Shown piece after piece: positions 1 to 10,823 of a stretch of 64,000 nt of DNA. Source of the stretch: Oncomelania hupensis (lineage: Eukaryota > Mollusca > Gastropoda > Littorinimorpha > Pomatiopsidae); NCBI GenBank assembly GCA_036898135.1, contig CM072513.1, positions 38,443,937 through 38,507,936 of the forward strand, given 5' to 3'. The position numbers and the translations under genes are program-made. Numbering within the stretch: the stretch's first letter is position 1; every line of letters starts with the position of its first letter. The notes beneath the pieces were generated by a model. It saw only the letters and a program-made list of their open reading frames with translations. It was not told the origin of the DNA and did no database searches.

Positions 1-179
1 GGCCGAAGTTCTAAACAGGCAAAACGTCCAAAAGCGTCCGTATCAACCATGTGGTTATATTCTCGCGTTGTTTGAAAGATTGCGAGACTTCCGGCAATTG
101 ACTTCCGGTTTTCCTGTTGTGAAATGCGTTCGTTTTTTCGATTTTTTTTTCTCCAAATTTTCTTGTGTGTGTGTCTAAA

Positions 180-332
180 ATGGATGGTTTGGATTCTTCG
201 ACTGATGAAGGGGAGTTTACAGGCTTCCATTTATTAGACATTAAAGTGAGAGAAATGGACTTGGAGTCGGAGGAAGAGATCGGTACTGACATTAGACAAT
301 TAGTGTCAGTAGTGTGCATGCATTGCATATGA
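180..332 (+). CDS. Short acidic ORF, possible first coding exon
   Basis: A 50-codon frame with a good initiation context (A at -3, G at +4). It begins MDGLDSSTDEGEFTGF and continues with a segment rich in E and D. The E-F-x-G-F pattern after a serine/acidic stretch resembles N-termini of some transposon-derived proteins in invertebrates; this is recollection, not a search. It may be truncated by its stop codon or spliced near its end. It lies outside the duplicated block. Confidence 0.3.
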   Translation: MDGLDSSTDEGEFTGFHLLDIKVREMDLESEEEIGTDIRQLVSVVCMHCI

Positions 333-1049
333 TCTTTCAGACTGGCATGAAAGTGCACTGAAGAAGAGGAGGGGGCTTGTTTGGACTTTTTAAAGCTTTT
401 TTTTTATACACATGGAGTAATAAAAAACAAGACATGACAAGAGAAGTATAAAAAGGTAGATAATCAAAAGAGAATTTATTTCTGTTCATTTTGCATTTTA
501 TTTCATTTAAATCTATACACTAGTCACTAATACCTAAGATGTGGTGTTTTTACTAACGTACCCCTAAATATCTCTAAAATTATAAAAATTCTGGCCTGTT
601 TAGAGCTAAAAAATAGACAAACATGTGCCCAGTAAAATTGGAAATGTGGAGTTTGTGTGTAACAGTGGTGGACCTCAAACTTTGTAAGGCCTACAAATCC
701 AGATTCTTAACTTTTTTGAAAGACATGTGCATAAAACATTCTCTTTTTTTTTTGGTTGTTGTTTCTATTGATGTTTACTTTGTGCTTTTTGAATTCAGGA
801 GAGGCCCTAAATTACTTTCAAAATTGCCTAAATTCATTTTCTTCCAGGGGGCGAATACCGGGGCTTGGCCACTGGGCCCCGGCCGGATTTCAGAGATTTC
901 TTGATTCAGTTGTTCTCCACCCTGCCAAAAGTGGGACAAATTCCAAGTTATACCCGAAGAACGCCATTTCGGGACAAGACAGAAAAGTACGTCTAGAATA
1001 TATCCTGGAGAGAAGTTACCCGTTCAACGGACATCTTAAACACAAACAA
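333..1049. other. Unassigned AT-rich sequence
   Basis: No convincing gene. Several short open frames of about 100 codons start near 620-760 but show no recognisable motif. Homopolymer T runs are present. Confidence 0.5.
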
Positions 1050-1471
1050 GATGACAAGTCATTCAAATGTATTTCCGGACACTCGCATACATAACTGATA
1101 AAATAAGCATTTTCAAAAGAGTAAATTTTCTTGGCTGTGTTGTGATTCGGGTTTATTTTAAAGAAGCAAAAGGAAAATAAGGAATGATAGGCCACTATCT
1201 TAACTATCTGCAAGCAAACATTATTGAAATGGGTTGAACCAATGTTGAGATACTGAGCAACAAAATGACTCAAGTGACTTTGACCTTGGCATTAGAGCAA
1301 ATATGATGGCACGGGAGACAAGCCACTAACCTAGGTAATGTTCCTATGAAGTTTGGTCAAATTCCGTTTAGTGGTTTTTGAGATACGGCTTCTAACGTAC
1401 AGACCGATCGATGGAAAGAAATGTGTCTCGTTCTGATTCCAGACTGTTTCAAAGTATTTCCGGATAAGTCT
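1050..1471 (+). repeat. Dispersed repeat K, copy 1
   Basis: This element shares ordered blocks with 12690-13260, 53405-53541 plus 55099-55890, and 56740-57110. The blocks are: aaatgtatttcc followed by a degenerate acacatan segment, a gcattttcaa…ttttctt block, taaagaagcaaaa, ccactatcttaa, cttgagatac/gagcaa, a gaccttggc block, gatggcacggg, ccactaacctaggtaatg, and tggtttttgagata. It ends in an AAG microsatellite. I see no coding capacity, so it is a non-autonomous interspersed repeat. The right assembly copy begins inside it at 19332. Confidence 0.75.
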
Positions 1472-1671
1472 AAAAGAAGAAGAAGAAGAAGAAGAAGAAG
1501 AAGAGAAGAAGAAGAAGAAGAAGAAGAAGACAATTCCGAAAGTTTATATTTCGCTCTAATGGAAGCAAATACTTCGTAGGTCTACACGAGTCAATACAAA
1601 CATTCAATTTAGCTTTTCAGATGACACGTCGGCAAAGAAAGACAATTTAAATATAACGTCCAAGCTCTGTG

Positions 1672-1964
1672 GTAAAGGTAAAGGTAAAGGTAGTCCCATA
1701 GCCTTGTGGCCGTAGGGGAGCGTGATGTTGGAGATCACACTTATCTTGGGCCAGCGTAATGAGGGTGATGCCCAACTCTCTCCCTCGCTGCTTTACCTTC
1801 CCCACCCTCAAGAGAGTAGGTACTCAATCACAGTTGAGTCAACTGGGGGCGTTGTTGTTTGTCGCTTCACACCTTAGCGGTCACCCATCCAAGTGCTAAC
1901 CGCACCGGACGGTGCTTCACTTTCGACACAGTAGCGAGTGCTCCAACCACTGCACTATCCGACA
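1672..1964 (-). mobile_element. SINE with tRNA-like and 5S rRNA-like head
   Basis: A 293-base insertion flanked by a perfect 11-bp target-site duplication, caagctctgtg, at 1661-1671 and 1965-1975. Read on the minus strand it starts gtgtcggatagtgcagtgg (tRNA A-box-like). It continues cgaaagtgaagcaccgtcc and then ggttagcacttggatgggt, which aligns without gaps to the internal control region of metazoan 5S rRNA (A box, intermediate element, C box). It ends in a (CTTTAC)n tail. The direct repeats and terminal tail identify a retroposed SINE. The 5S-like promoter makes it SINE3-like or a tRNA/5S chimera. The 5S comparison is from memory. Confidence 0.85.
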
Positions 1965-2340
1965 CAAGCTCTGTGATAAAAGATAAACTAATGGCAAAGG
2001 GCCACAAACTAAGAGCTCAGACACGCTAGGAGCCATTAGTAACTTACATGTAGAACGAAACATAACTCTACGACATTATTGAACTAGAGAGAACTGCACT
2101 CAAAAGGTCAAGTTCTCCCTCCATACCCCACCCCTCTCTCTCTATCTCTCTCTGTATCTCTCTCTCGGGAGTGGGAGATGGTGGTAGTGGGATGGGGAAT
2201 CTCTAATGAATAACACCCACCATTGGCGATATGGCAGACGGGGATAACCATCACAGGGAACAAGGCGTAGGGACTTAAATCAACACACCAGAGCAATCAT
2301 ACTGCTAAAATGGACAGTGAAAATGTGCCACTTTTTATTT

Positions 2341-2402
2341 CGCCCACCACGGGATTCGAACTTTGGTCATCGGCTCTACTACTTCAGTTAAGGTGGTGGG
2401 AC
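2341..2402 (-). mobile_element. tRNA-like head of a second SINE
   Basis: Minus strand: a 5' cccaccac pairs with gtggtggg as an acceptor-like stem, and agttcgaatcccg matches a pol III B box. The D-arm is degenerate. The body probably continues to lower coordinates towards the CT tract near 2150. No target duplication was identified. The right-copy equivalent is 20525-20586. Confidence 0.5.
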
Positions 2403-2477
2403 AGTCTTTAATATCGCTATGGTGAAGACACCAACTTTTGAAAGAACTCTCTTTCCACCCATCAACATCATCATCAT

Positions 2478-2552
<75 letters not shown>

Positions 2553-2559
2553 AGCTCTG

Positions 2560-3630
2560 AAAGCAGCCCGTGGATTATCGAATAAAGTGGATGACAGAAA
2601 GTGGAATCCTGTTGACCACAAGAGCTCACGTAACCGTAAAAGAACTGAACCCAGGTGGCTTACAGCCCTCAAACGCCAGGCGAACATTTCTACTGAGTTA
2701 CTGCGGATGGATATGGATTGTTGGATCCTAAATAATATTCGACACCCACGCGGGCGGCATTCGGGCTGTCTTCTCAGCAGCAGCGCAGCGCCACCCTGGA
2801 CGAGAGGGAATAGGACGTAATGCTTGCTTGGATTGTTTTCGTGTTTTTTTTTAAATAAAATTATTATTATCCGGCACTCACCCATCTACGTGAGGAGCGA
2901 GCGGCAGGATCTTTGAAATCCGTGCATTGGAACGCATGAGTGTAAAGACTAGTCCTTGGTTTATACTCTCATCGCATATTTCGCTGACCATGTTAGGGTG
3001 GTTGCACTATGCGGTACGGAACAAAATGCACGGCCGTCATTTCCTCACTCGGCTACGGTGACCCCCGACCGAGTCACTCTGGAAGGATCTTATTACACGT
3101 AAGAAAAGCTACCCAGCTCTCAAGTCCTTTGGAAATGGAAAAACCTTCCACATCACATAAAACATAGACCTACATGGGAGAAAGGAAATCTCTTCAACTG
3201 TCAACTGAAAGTCGTCAACCAAGATAATGAAAAATAAACAGCCTCTCGGCTATTAATTTCACCTACAATGGCTAAAGTCTGAAAGGATACTACTAATCAG
3301 TTTAACTTTCTATTCTTTGGCCACAGTTGCCCAAGTCTGACATCATCACATTTATATAATAATATGAACGACGTGGCGGTATCAACCAGCACAGAGGATC
3401 AGTGGTTGAAGAAAGACGATTAAGGAGGTGGGTACGATGCTCAGGAGAATGTGGGTTCCATTCTGGATGGGTGGATGACATGTTTTTTTGTTTTGTTTTT
3501 TAATTTTAAATTTAACAGAATTCGACTTCCCGTAATGACTCTTTGAACTTTGGTTCACTTCAGTGTTTTGTCGCTAATGCACGTTACGTAACCAGGTAAT
3601 TCAACTGAAAGAGCAGAAGAGTCTCAAATA
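2560..3630. other. Repeat-rich stretch without a recognised gene
   Basis: Positions 2872-2973 match a dispersed repeat (here Z) with blocks ccggcactcacccat and ggtttatactctcat, also seen near 44450, 48220, 49870 and 50580. An open frame at 2560-2819 has no recognisable motif. The right-copy equivalent is about 20740-21815. Confidence 0.5.
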
Positions 3631-3639
3631 AACAGGCAT

Positions 3640-4410
3640 ACAAAAATGAATGAATAATTTATAAAGCGCATAAATATCTCCACGCCGACGGGCATGATCG
3701 CAGCGCTGGTGGGAGGGAGGTGCATAAACACAGACACAGACACCCACACACTAACAGTGGCGGGAAGGGTGCATAGATCATAACTTAACATTTTAAACTT
3801 TTTCACTATCGCTCAACACAATCTAGCAGGCAGACCAAACAATTAACATTTTGCAATACTTTTTACGCAGTGACTTGGGATGAAATCAGATACATCAGCT
3901 TAGCAAGAAGAGAAAAAATGTGTTTTCAAGTTTCTGCTAAATGCATCGACAGAGTCTGCTCTCTTTATGCCTTCAGGAAGAGCATTCCACCAGACCGGTG
4001 CAGTGTATCTGAAAGACCTCTGGCCATAGCTCTTAGTCCTTCACTGCTTGTGCCCAGGAACAACGAATAGAGACTTGGAAGCAGAGCGGAGGCTGCGTGA
4101 TGGTTCGTACACATTCAGAAGTTCGAACAGGTATTCAGGAGTGTGCTCTTTAACTGCGCGATAGGCAACTGAAAGCAGTTTGTGTTTAATGCGTTTGTGG
4201 ACAGGAAGCCAATGGGGTTGCTTAAGAATGGGGGTGATGTGGACTGATTTACGACTTTTTGTGACCAATCGAGCTGCAGAATTCTGCGCAGATTGGAGGC
4301 TTTTGATCTGTGTTTGAGACAGATTGGCAAGAAGGCTGTTGCAATAGTATAGTCTTGACAAGACCAAAGAGACAGCAAAGGTGTTAGCTGCACTACGGGT
4401 CAGAGAAGTA
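3640..4410 (-). mobile_element. CR1/L2-like LINE, 3' segment (element A)
   Basis: On the minus strand, 4041-4396 encodes a typical CR1/L2 C-terminal region: SRLYYCNSLL, AARLVTKSRK, HWLPVHKRIKHK, TPEYLFELL, SRSLRSA. After an in-frame TGA it continues YTAPVWWNALPEGIK…LKTHFF. The 3' end lies near a short ATTC-rich tail at about 3644-3660. Element A is interrupted by an RTE element at 4397-4410 and resumes at 9037. It carries at least one internal stop, so it is dead. The right copy is at 21817-22582. Confidence 0.82.
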
Positions 4411-7400
4411 TGCTCTGTGGGTTAATAGAATAGACCCAACGTTTCCCGGCGTGTCGTAAGAGGCGACTAACAGGGGTGATGTTAACACGGCATCACTGGG
4501 CGAAAGTCTTCTACACAGAAGTCACCGTCCAGGACGGAGGAACCTCACGTTATTACAGGTTCAACGATCACGTGCTCAGGGCCAAGGTTAGCCACACTGT
4601 ATTCGTGGATTTCGGCTGTGGCCAACAGCCTGGAGAGGATTGGGCACCGCCAGGTCTTTTTTGCCCAAGATACACTACATGATGAAGCTATCCACTAATT
4701 CCATACCGGATCAGTCGTCGCCCGGCACAAGGACCGCGCCTTCCGTTGGGCACCAGGACGGAGGTGATAAGTATGCTACTGATGGACAAATTAGCAAGTT
4801 CCGCACGAGAAACAACATCGTCATAGGAACCTGGAATGTCAGGACCCTAACTGCGGAAGGAAAATTGAAAGAACTGGCCCACGAGCTGGACCACTATCGA
4901 TGGAACGTTCTATGTATCAGAGAACTGCGCTGGAAAGGCCTAGGTGAAACAAAGACCGACAAAGTCCACAAGCTCTATTTCAGCGGTAGAGAACACGGCG
5001 CTGGATTCTTGGTCCACAAGAACATTCTAGCCACTGTCATGGGTTGCCGCCCAGTCTCCAGTAGACTCATTACCATCCGTCTGAGAGAAGCCCCTTTCAG
5101 CATCACCATCATCCAGGCCTATGCCCCAACATCAGACTATGACGACAGCGAAGTGGAGGATTTTTATGAAAATCTACAGGCGGTCCTTGACCAAGTGCCA
5201 AAGAAGGACATAGTCATAGTGCAAGGCGACTGGAATTCCATGGTTGGCCAAGATGCGCACCACAACTGGGGAGACACATGTGGACCCCACTGCAACAACG
5301 AGACAAATGACAGGGGTCTGAGACTCTTGGAGTTTGCCAGATACAACAATCTGGTACTGGCAAACACGCTTGGTCTCCACAAAAACCCCAGACGAGGGAC
5401 ATGGCACAGTCTTGGCGGGGAGCATCATAACCAGATCGACTACATCATGGTCAAGAAACGCTTCAGATCAAGCATCAACATTGGCAGGACATGCACTTTT
5501 CCAGGAGCAGACATCGGAAGTGACCACGATCTCGTGATGATGTCTTTCCGGCTCCACTTGAAGAGAGTAAATACAGCAAAGTGCACTAGACTGAAGTTCG
5601 ACCTGGACAAACTGCAAGACCTGGAGGTGGCAGAACTATTTCAGGCCACAATTGGAGGGAAATTTGCACCACTGCTCATTTTGGGGGCTGATGAAGTAGA
5701 TGTCAACACCATGACCACCACCTTCAACTCAGCTGTGACATATGCCGCCATTGAGATCCTTGGCAAGCACCGACCAAAGAAGAAGCCGTGGATCACACCT
5801 GAACTTTTGGATCTGTGTGATAAACGAAGAGAAAAAAAAAAGAAAAAGAACACCTCACAGTGAGCTGATGTCTACCGAAAAATCAACAATGACATCCGAA
5901 AAGGCATGCGCACAGCAAAGAAGAACTGGATAGAAGATCAATGCCAGGAAATAGAGAACAGTCTGAACAAGAACAACAGCAAGAAGGCCTACCAGACTGT
6001 GAAGCGGCTGACAAGTGTTAAACAGCCCAAAGTCTCCACGATCCAAAGCAAGTCTGGCACATGCCTTACACAAGAACAAGAAGTCTTGAACAGATGGACA
6101 GAGTACTGCTCTGACCCTTACAACCATACACCAAATGTAGACCCATCAGTTCTAGCATGTCCCGAAAACAGAGGAGAAGAAGAAGAAATCCTCCCAATTC
6201 TCCGGGAAGAAGTTGAGGTAGCAGTGCAATCGCTGAAGAAATGGAAGTCAGCGGGAGTGGACAACATACCCCGAAATGCTACAAGCAGGAGGAGAAGCGA
6301 TGATTGATGCCCTCACCATTATCTGTAACACGATCTGGCAGAGTGGAGAGTGGACTACACCATGGACCCAGTCGCTTGTCATCACTCTTCCCAAAAAAGG
6401 TAACCTTCAGGAGTGTGAAAATTAGCGCACCATCAGCCTCATCAGCCATCCCAGCAAGGTCCTCCTGAAAATAATACTCAATAGTTGAAACCCCAAGCTG
6501 AACAAATCATAGCTGAAGAACAAGCAGGATTCAGAACAGGGCGAAGTACCACTGAACAGATTTTCAACCTCAGAATAATCTGTGAGAAATACCTACAGCA
6601 CCAACAACATCTATATCATGTTTTCATAGACTTCAAGAAGGCGTTTGACCGAGTCTGGCATGCAGCTCTATGGGCAACCATGAAAGTGTACAACATCAGC
6701 CCTAAAATTATTGAAGTCATCAAAAGCCTGTATGACAAGGCTACCAGTGCAGTCCTCCACAACAGCGTTATAGGAAACTGGTTCAGAACAACAATCGGTG
6801 TGCGTCAGGGATGCCTACTCTCTCCAACACTCTTCAACATCTTCCTAAAGACCATCATGTCAGATGTTCTTGCAGATCACGAAGGCACAGTCAGCATAGG
6901 GGGTAGAGCAATCTCCAATCTTCGTTTTGCGGATGACATTGATGGATTGGCTGGAGAGGAACAAGAACTTGGACAGCTGGTACAGAAGCTTGACACCACC
7001 TCCAGAGCTTATGAAATGGAAATACGTGCAGAGAAGACCAAAATGATGACCAACAACACCAATGGCATCAACACGGACATCAAAGTCCAAGGCCAATCCC
7101 TCAACACACAGTGGATAGCTTCAAATATTTGGGAGCCATTGTGTCAGACAATGGGTCCCGATAGGAAGTCCTCTCCAGGATCGCACAAACAACTGCCGCC
7201 CTGACAAGGTTGAAGCCCATTTGGAAAGACAGGACCATCAGTCTACATTCCAAATAAGACTGCTGCGCTCCCTTGTCATCTCCATCTTCCTATATGCTTG
7301 CGAAGCATGGACCCTCACAGCAGATCTACAACGAAGAATACAAAGCATGGAGATGAGGTGCTACAGAAGACTTCTGGGCATTTCCTATACCCAACACATC

Positions 7401-7540
7401 ACCAACGACGAAGTCCGACAGACCATCATACAAGCCATTGGACAACACGATGACCCGCTCACAGTAGTGAAGAAACGGAAACTCCGATGGTATGGCCACG
7501 TCACCAGATCATCAAACCTTGCAAAGACCATTATGCAAAG

Positions 7541-8845
7541 CTGCGAGGTATGGGCCCATGAAAAAATGATAATATGTGATCGATTACAACTAAAATTTTT
7601 GAAATTGATTCCTAATGTTAAAACTAGTACGCCGACCTGTATGGTTTTAGGTGAAGTTGGCTGTTTTCCTGTTTCCTTAGATGCTAAATGCAGGCTACTC
7701 TGTTTCTGGTATAAACTTTGTATTGATTGTTGCAATGATTCTGCTAGAATGTCAGTACTTATGTTTCGACTATGCTCTTATTTATTTTTTTAATTCTGAG
7801 TATAAACTATCCTGGCTATGTACTGTTCGCTCTCTGCTAAATGATCTTGGTCTGTCTTTCATTTGGTTAAAAGGCTGTAAATACTCTTTGAATTGTTTTA
7901 AGACCATGGTCAAACAACGCTTGAGAGACCAGTTCTTGCAAACCTGGCATCAGGATGTATTCGCTCATAATGCTTGTATTACGTATAGAATTTTTAAGAG
8001 TACGTTCTGTTTCGAAGATTATTTAGTTTCCTTGTCACCTCTATCGAGAAGAAACTTATTGAAATTTAGGCTCAGCTGTCACAAACTGCCAATTCAATCA
8101 CTTAGATATTTGAATATTCAGAGAGAAGATAGAATGTGTACTCTGTGTGATCTGGATGAACTAGGTGATGAATTTCATTATCTGTTTAGATGTACAAATT
8201 CTGTGTTGGTTGTTAACAGACTTTCTTTAACACCTCAATACTTCTGGAATCACCCGAATGCCTATAAGTTAAATCAGTTATTGAACTCTAAATCTAAACG
8301 CAGATTGTCTGATTTGAGCCGTTTTATAGGGATTATTTTTTCACTTTTCCAGTAGTGACGCACAGTTCTCTTTTAATTTTATGTCAAACTTCTATTTTCT
8401 TGTTTGGACGAATATCCGGTCCTGATTTGGCTCGGAAGAGTCCGCTGGACCTAAAGCAACAATCAATCAATCATTTGGACGAATATTGAATCAAAGAGCA
8501 GGTTGCTAAATTTAAGCCGCTTTATTGCAGTTTGAGTTATGTCACTATTTATATATTGTGCATTCCCTTTTGTCTTATTTTGTGAACCATGCAATGCTGT
8601 ACATTTTTCTTTCCATGTTGACTCAACATAAAACTTTAAACGAGTCTTTGACATTTCGGAGGTTTATCTTGTGATGCCTATGGAGCAGCTTTTTTTGTGC
8701 CGTTCATTGTTTTTTAATGTAATTCCATCCCCCCTTTTCCATTTTTTGGCTAAAATGCCCCCTGGGCTATGAGCCTTGTTTCATGCTTTAATTATATGTG
8801 ATTTTGCTAATAAAAGGACAAAGTTCCAAAGTTCCAAAAAGTTCC
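7541..8845 (+). mobile_element. 5'-truncated LINE with zf-RVT-like C-terminus, nested in the RTE (element C)
   Basis: It breaks the RTE frame between GLAKTI and the GGRRRGRPKKRW region. The frame 7681-8355 (with a frame change near 7775) encodes a LINE C-terminal region: LLKFRLSCHKLPIQSLRYLN and a CTLCDLDELGDEFHYLFRC motif (C-x2-C…H-x4-C, zf-RVT type). Its 3' end is a tail of aaagttcc units before the RTE resumes at agtgcaagg. A short tgcaa is present on both sides. This type of C-terminus is common in invertebrate LINEs; the clade is not certain. The right copy is 25723-27032. Confidence 0.8.
8416..8473 (+). mobile_element. 58-bp LINE 3'-end insertion inside element C
   Basis: Only the last part of a LINE 3' end (tcctgatttggctcgg, gtccgctggacct, then an (aatc)n tail), flanked by a perfect 13-bp duplication tttggacgaatat at 8403-8415 and 8474-8486. 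The same terminal motif occurs at the end of the LINE at 14340-14978. It is the youngest layer of a four-level nest. The right copy is 26598-26655. Confidence 0.85.
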
Positions 8846-9036
8846 AGTGCAAGGAGGTAGAAGAAGAGGGAGACCGAAAAAGAGGTGGGAGGACAGCATT
8901 CGAGAATGGACTGGTTTGACACTGAGCGAAGCCATCAGGGCTGCTGAGGACAGAGAAAGATGGAGTATGCTGGTTAAACGATCATCTGTGGTGCCCCTAC
9001 GACCTCCGGGGTTAAGGGACAGGATATGATAGGATA

Positions 9037-9722
9037 GGGCCAGAGAAGAACGGATTTTAGCAAGAGATTATAAATGAAAGAAACAGGATCTCACTATTGC
9101 CGAAACATGCTGTTCAAGTGAAAGGTCACAATCAAGCACAAGGCCAAGAGTCTTTACAAAAGGGGAGAACTGGATGTCAGCATCACCGAACTGCAGGGAC
9201 TGGAAGGGACAAGATTGTCTTCTAATTCGCGGCCCACATAGCAAAGCTTCTGTCTTCTGTTCATTTAGTTTCAACTTGTTCGCATTCATCCACCTCTTGA
9301 ACTCGAGACAGCACTGCTCAACCTTTCTGACGGCTGCAACAGCAGCATCACAATCAACTGGAATTTTGGAATATAGTTCCGAATCAACAGCGAAGAAGTG
9401 ATGATCAATGTAGAAACTGCTTATGAGGTTAGACAACTGGCGAAAGTACAGAGAGAACAGAAGGGGTCCAAGGACAGAACCCTGTGGAACTCCACAGGAA
9501 AGAGGAGTTTCAGGTGAAGTGCACCCCCTGACATGAACACATTGATATCTGTCCGACAGATAGGAGGAAAACCATTCCAGTACAGTACTGCAAACGCCAA
9601 ACTCAGAATGGAGCCTATCCAAGAGGAGTGCATGGTCTAGGGTGTCGAATACGACACTGAGATCAAGAAGAACAAGCGGTGCGTTACTAACCCCATATAG
9701 GTCGCACATCATTGGGATAGCT
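9037..9722 (-). mobile_element. CR1/L2-like LINE, reverse transcriptase segment (element A, upstream part)
   Basis: Minus-strand reverse transcriptase core: LDLSVVFDTLDHALLLDRL, SSYLSDRYQCVHV, CGVPQGSVLGPLLFSLY, then FAVDSELYSK where YADDT/S is expected, then WMNANKLKLNEQKTE. The catalytic Asp pair is reduced to a single Asp (AVDS), so the enzyme would be inactive. A stop follows FFHL near 9070. It continues directly into 3640-4410 once the RTE insertion is removed. It is 5'-truncated near 9722. The right copy is 27224-27909. Confidence 0.85.
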
Positions 9723-9840
9723 CAGTTATGTGGAGCGTTCGGCTGTGCGCTCAATGCTGTAAGTTAATTGTTGGACGACCGCAAAGAAATTCTGGTTTCG
9801 ACCAGTGGCTTGGGCCGGTATCTTTGAACTTGTGAGCGCG
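9713..9840 (+). mobile_element. tRNA-derived SINE head
   Basis: Begins gggatagctcagttatgtgg (A-box-like) and continues gagcgttcggctgtgcgctc, then ggtttcgaccagtgg (B-box-like). It abuts the truncated 5' end of element A. No target duplication was identified. The right copy is 27900-28027. Confidence 0.55.
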
Positions 9841-10636
9841 CCATATAACAATTATAACTAAAATTTTTTGAGTCATAGTAGGTTTAATAATGTTCTGGAT
9901 AGTGACGCCATCATCTTATCCAGAACAGCTTGGCCACAAGGTAGCACGCAGAAGTATTGTGTTGGTTCTTACGCCTAACAATGCTCTGGATGAACTTTCA
10001 CCCTTCAGTCTGCCCTCCAGTGACAGACGATACTATTTTAGTGTGTAGTCCTAAGCTATATTGAACTCTCATCGCAGTCTCCACCATTAACAGTAGTCTA
10101 TGTACTGTTTACATGGATGAGGGTTGCCACCCTGTCAATCAAGGGCGTTATCGAAATACAGCGTCCTTTTTGATTTCGTTATCAAAGTCAAATGATAAAA
10201 ATCTGTGGTCCGGAGAGAATACATAGCCCCCAGGATTTAATTTTGGATTTTAAAGTTATAAATCCTTTATGAAATTGCGTGGGCTTTAGTTGCAAATTGA
10301 ACTTCCGTCTAATGACGTAATAAAGTTGACCCTGCGGCTCGCTTCTTTTGTGTGTGTGTGTGGAGGGGGGGGGGGGGGGGGGGGCGCGCGCATGTGTATG
10401 TGTGGCGATGTAGAAACGCCGTTATTGTTACACACACCTTATACTCTGCACACGTTTTTTGACGGTCCAGTTATTTTGACATCAAAACAATGTTCCATTA
10501 GGTTACGCTTAGAGTTAGGTTTAAGGTTAGGGTTTGGGTTAAAGTTAGCTTCAAAAATGTATACATTTAAAAAAATGTCAAAACAACGTATGTCGCGTTT
10601 CATGAAAATTATATCAGCGTTTTTACACGGTTACGT
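9841..10636. other. Unassigned sequence with hairpin, poly-G and telomere-like motifs
   Basis: It contains a perfect 10-bp inverted repeat, gttctggata/tatccagaac, near 9890-9925; a run of 20 G at 10365-10384 (19 G at 28553-28571 in the right copy); and a degenerate ttaggg-like stretch at 10510-10548. No exon was recognised. Confidence 0.5.
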
Positions 10637-10713
10637 GTGTGCGCGCGCGCGTTTGTGTGTGTGTGTATGTGTGTGTGTGTGTGTGGTGTGTGTGTGTGTG
10701 TGTGTAGGCGCGC
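10637..10713 (-). promoter_or_regulatory. CA-repeat and CG tract beside the CPSF2 5' splice site (left copy)
   Basis: In the sense of CPSF2 transcription, the donor gtaagac is followed within about 10 bases by a short CG run and then a long, slightly interrupted CA repeat. Intronic CA repeats near 5' splice sites are known hnRNP L binding sites in animals. A role here is inference. The alternating purine-pyrimidine tract could also adopt Z-DNA. Confidence 0.5.
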
Positions 10714-10722
10714 GCGTCTTAC

Positions 10723-10823
10723 CCCAAGAGTTGCTGCGCCTTGCGTCTGGCTTCTTCGTTCTCCTGCTCCTTTCGCTGGTACTCCTCTAGTTCGGCTCCG
10801 TCCAGGCGCACTCGTCTCCGGAT
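10723..10823 (-). CDS. CPSF2: Same CPSF2 exon, left assembly copy
   Basis: A 101-base version of the exon at 28883-28989, with the same acceptor and donor and a 6-bp in-frame deletion. The reading frame is fully open and the protein otherwise matches. As part of the duplicated block it is probably the other allele rather than a second exon. A gene model built on this scaffold could wrongly include both. Confidence 0.88.

Larger units (their letters stand above)
1474..2552. repeat. Microsatellites AAG (1474-1530), CT (about 2137-2168) and ATC (2466-2552)
   Basis: Simple tandem repeats. Equivalents in the right copy are at 19654-19714, about 20321-20352 and 20649-20731, with different lengths. 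Long poly-I, poly-M or poly-S frames over the ATC tract are not genes. Confidence 0.9.
4411..9036 (+). mobile_element. RTE-clade LINE, near full length, inserted in element A (left copy)
   Basis: Flanked by a 14-bp target duplication differing at 2 positions: gggtcagagaagta at 4397-4410 and gggccagagaagaa at 9037-9050. The 5' part (ORF 4640-5863) encodes an APE-type endonuclease (GTWNVRTL, GDWNSMVG, GSDHDLVM). The reverse transcriptase follows (IDFKKAFDRVW, RQGCLLSP, FADDIDG), then a C-terminal RWYGHVTR…RRRGRPKKRWED region and a 3' end in (ATAGG)n. This single-ORF layout with a short-repeat tail is typical of RTE/BovB-like elements. Inactivating changes: TGA at 5861-5863, a small deletion near 6272, TAG at 6423-6425, a one-base loss near 6484, TAG for CAG near 7163, and a second LINE inserted at 7541. 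Confidence 0.9.

Noticed and set aside
1672..1964. 5S rRNA gene or pseudogene
   Set aside because: Only the internal control region resembles 5S. The start is tRNA-like, and the tail and target duplication show a SINE.
9068..9712. Functional reverse transcriptase gene
   Set aside because: The catalytic Asp pair is altered (AVDS), a stop follows FFHL, and the element is split by other LINEs.
10510..10548. Interstitial telomere
   Set aside because: Only a few degenerate ttaggg-like units are present, and similarly near 41654. This is too short to infer a fusion or telomere healing.
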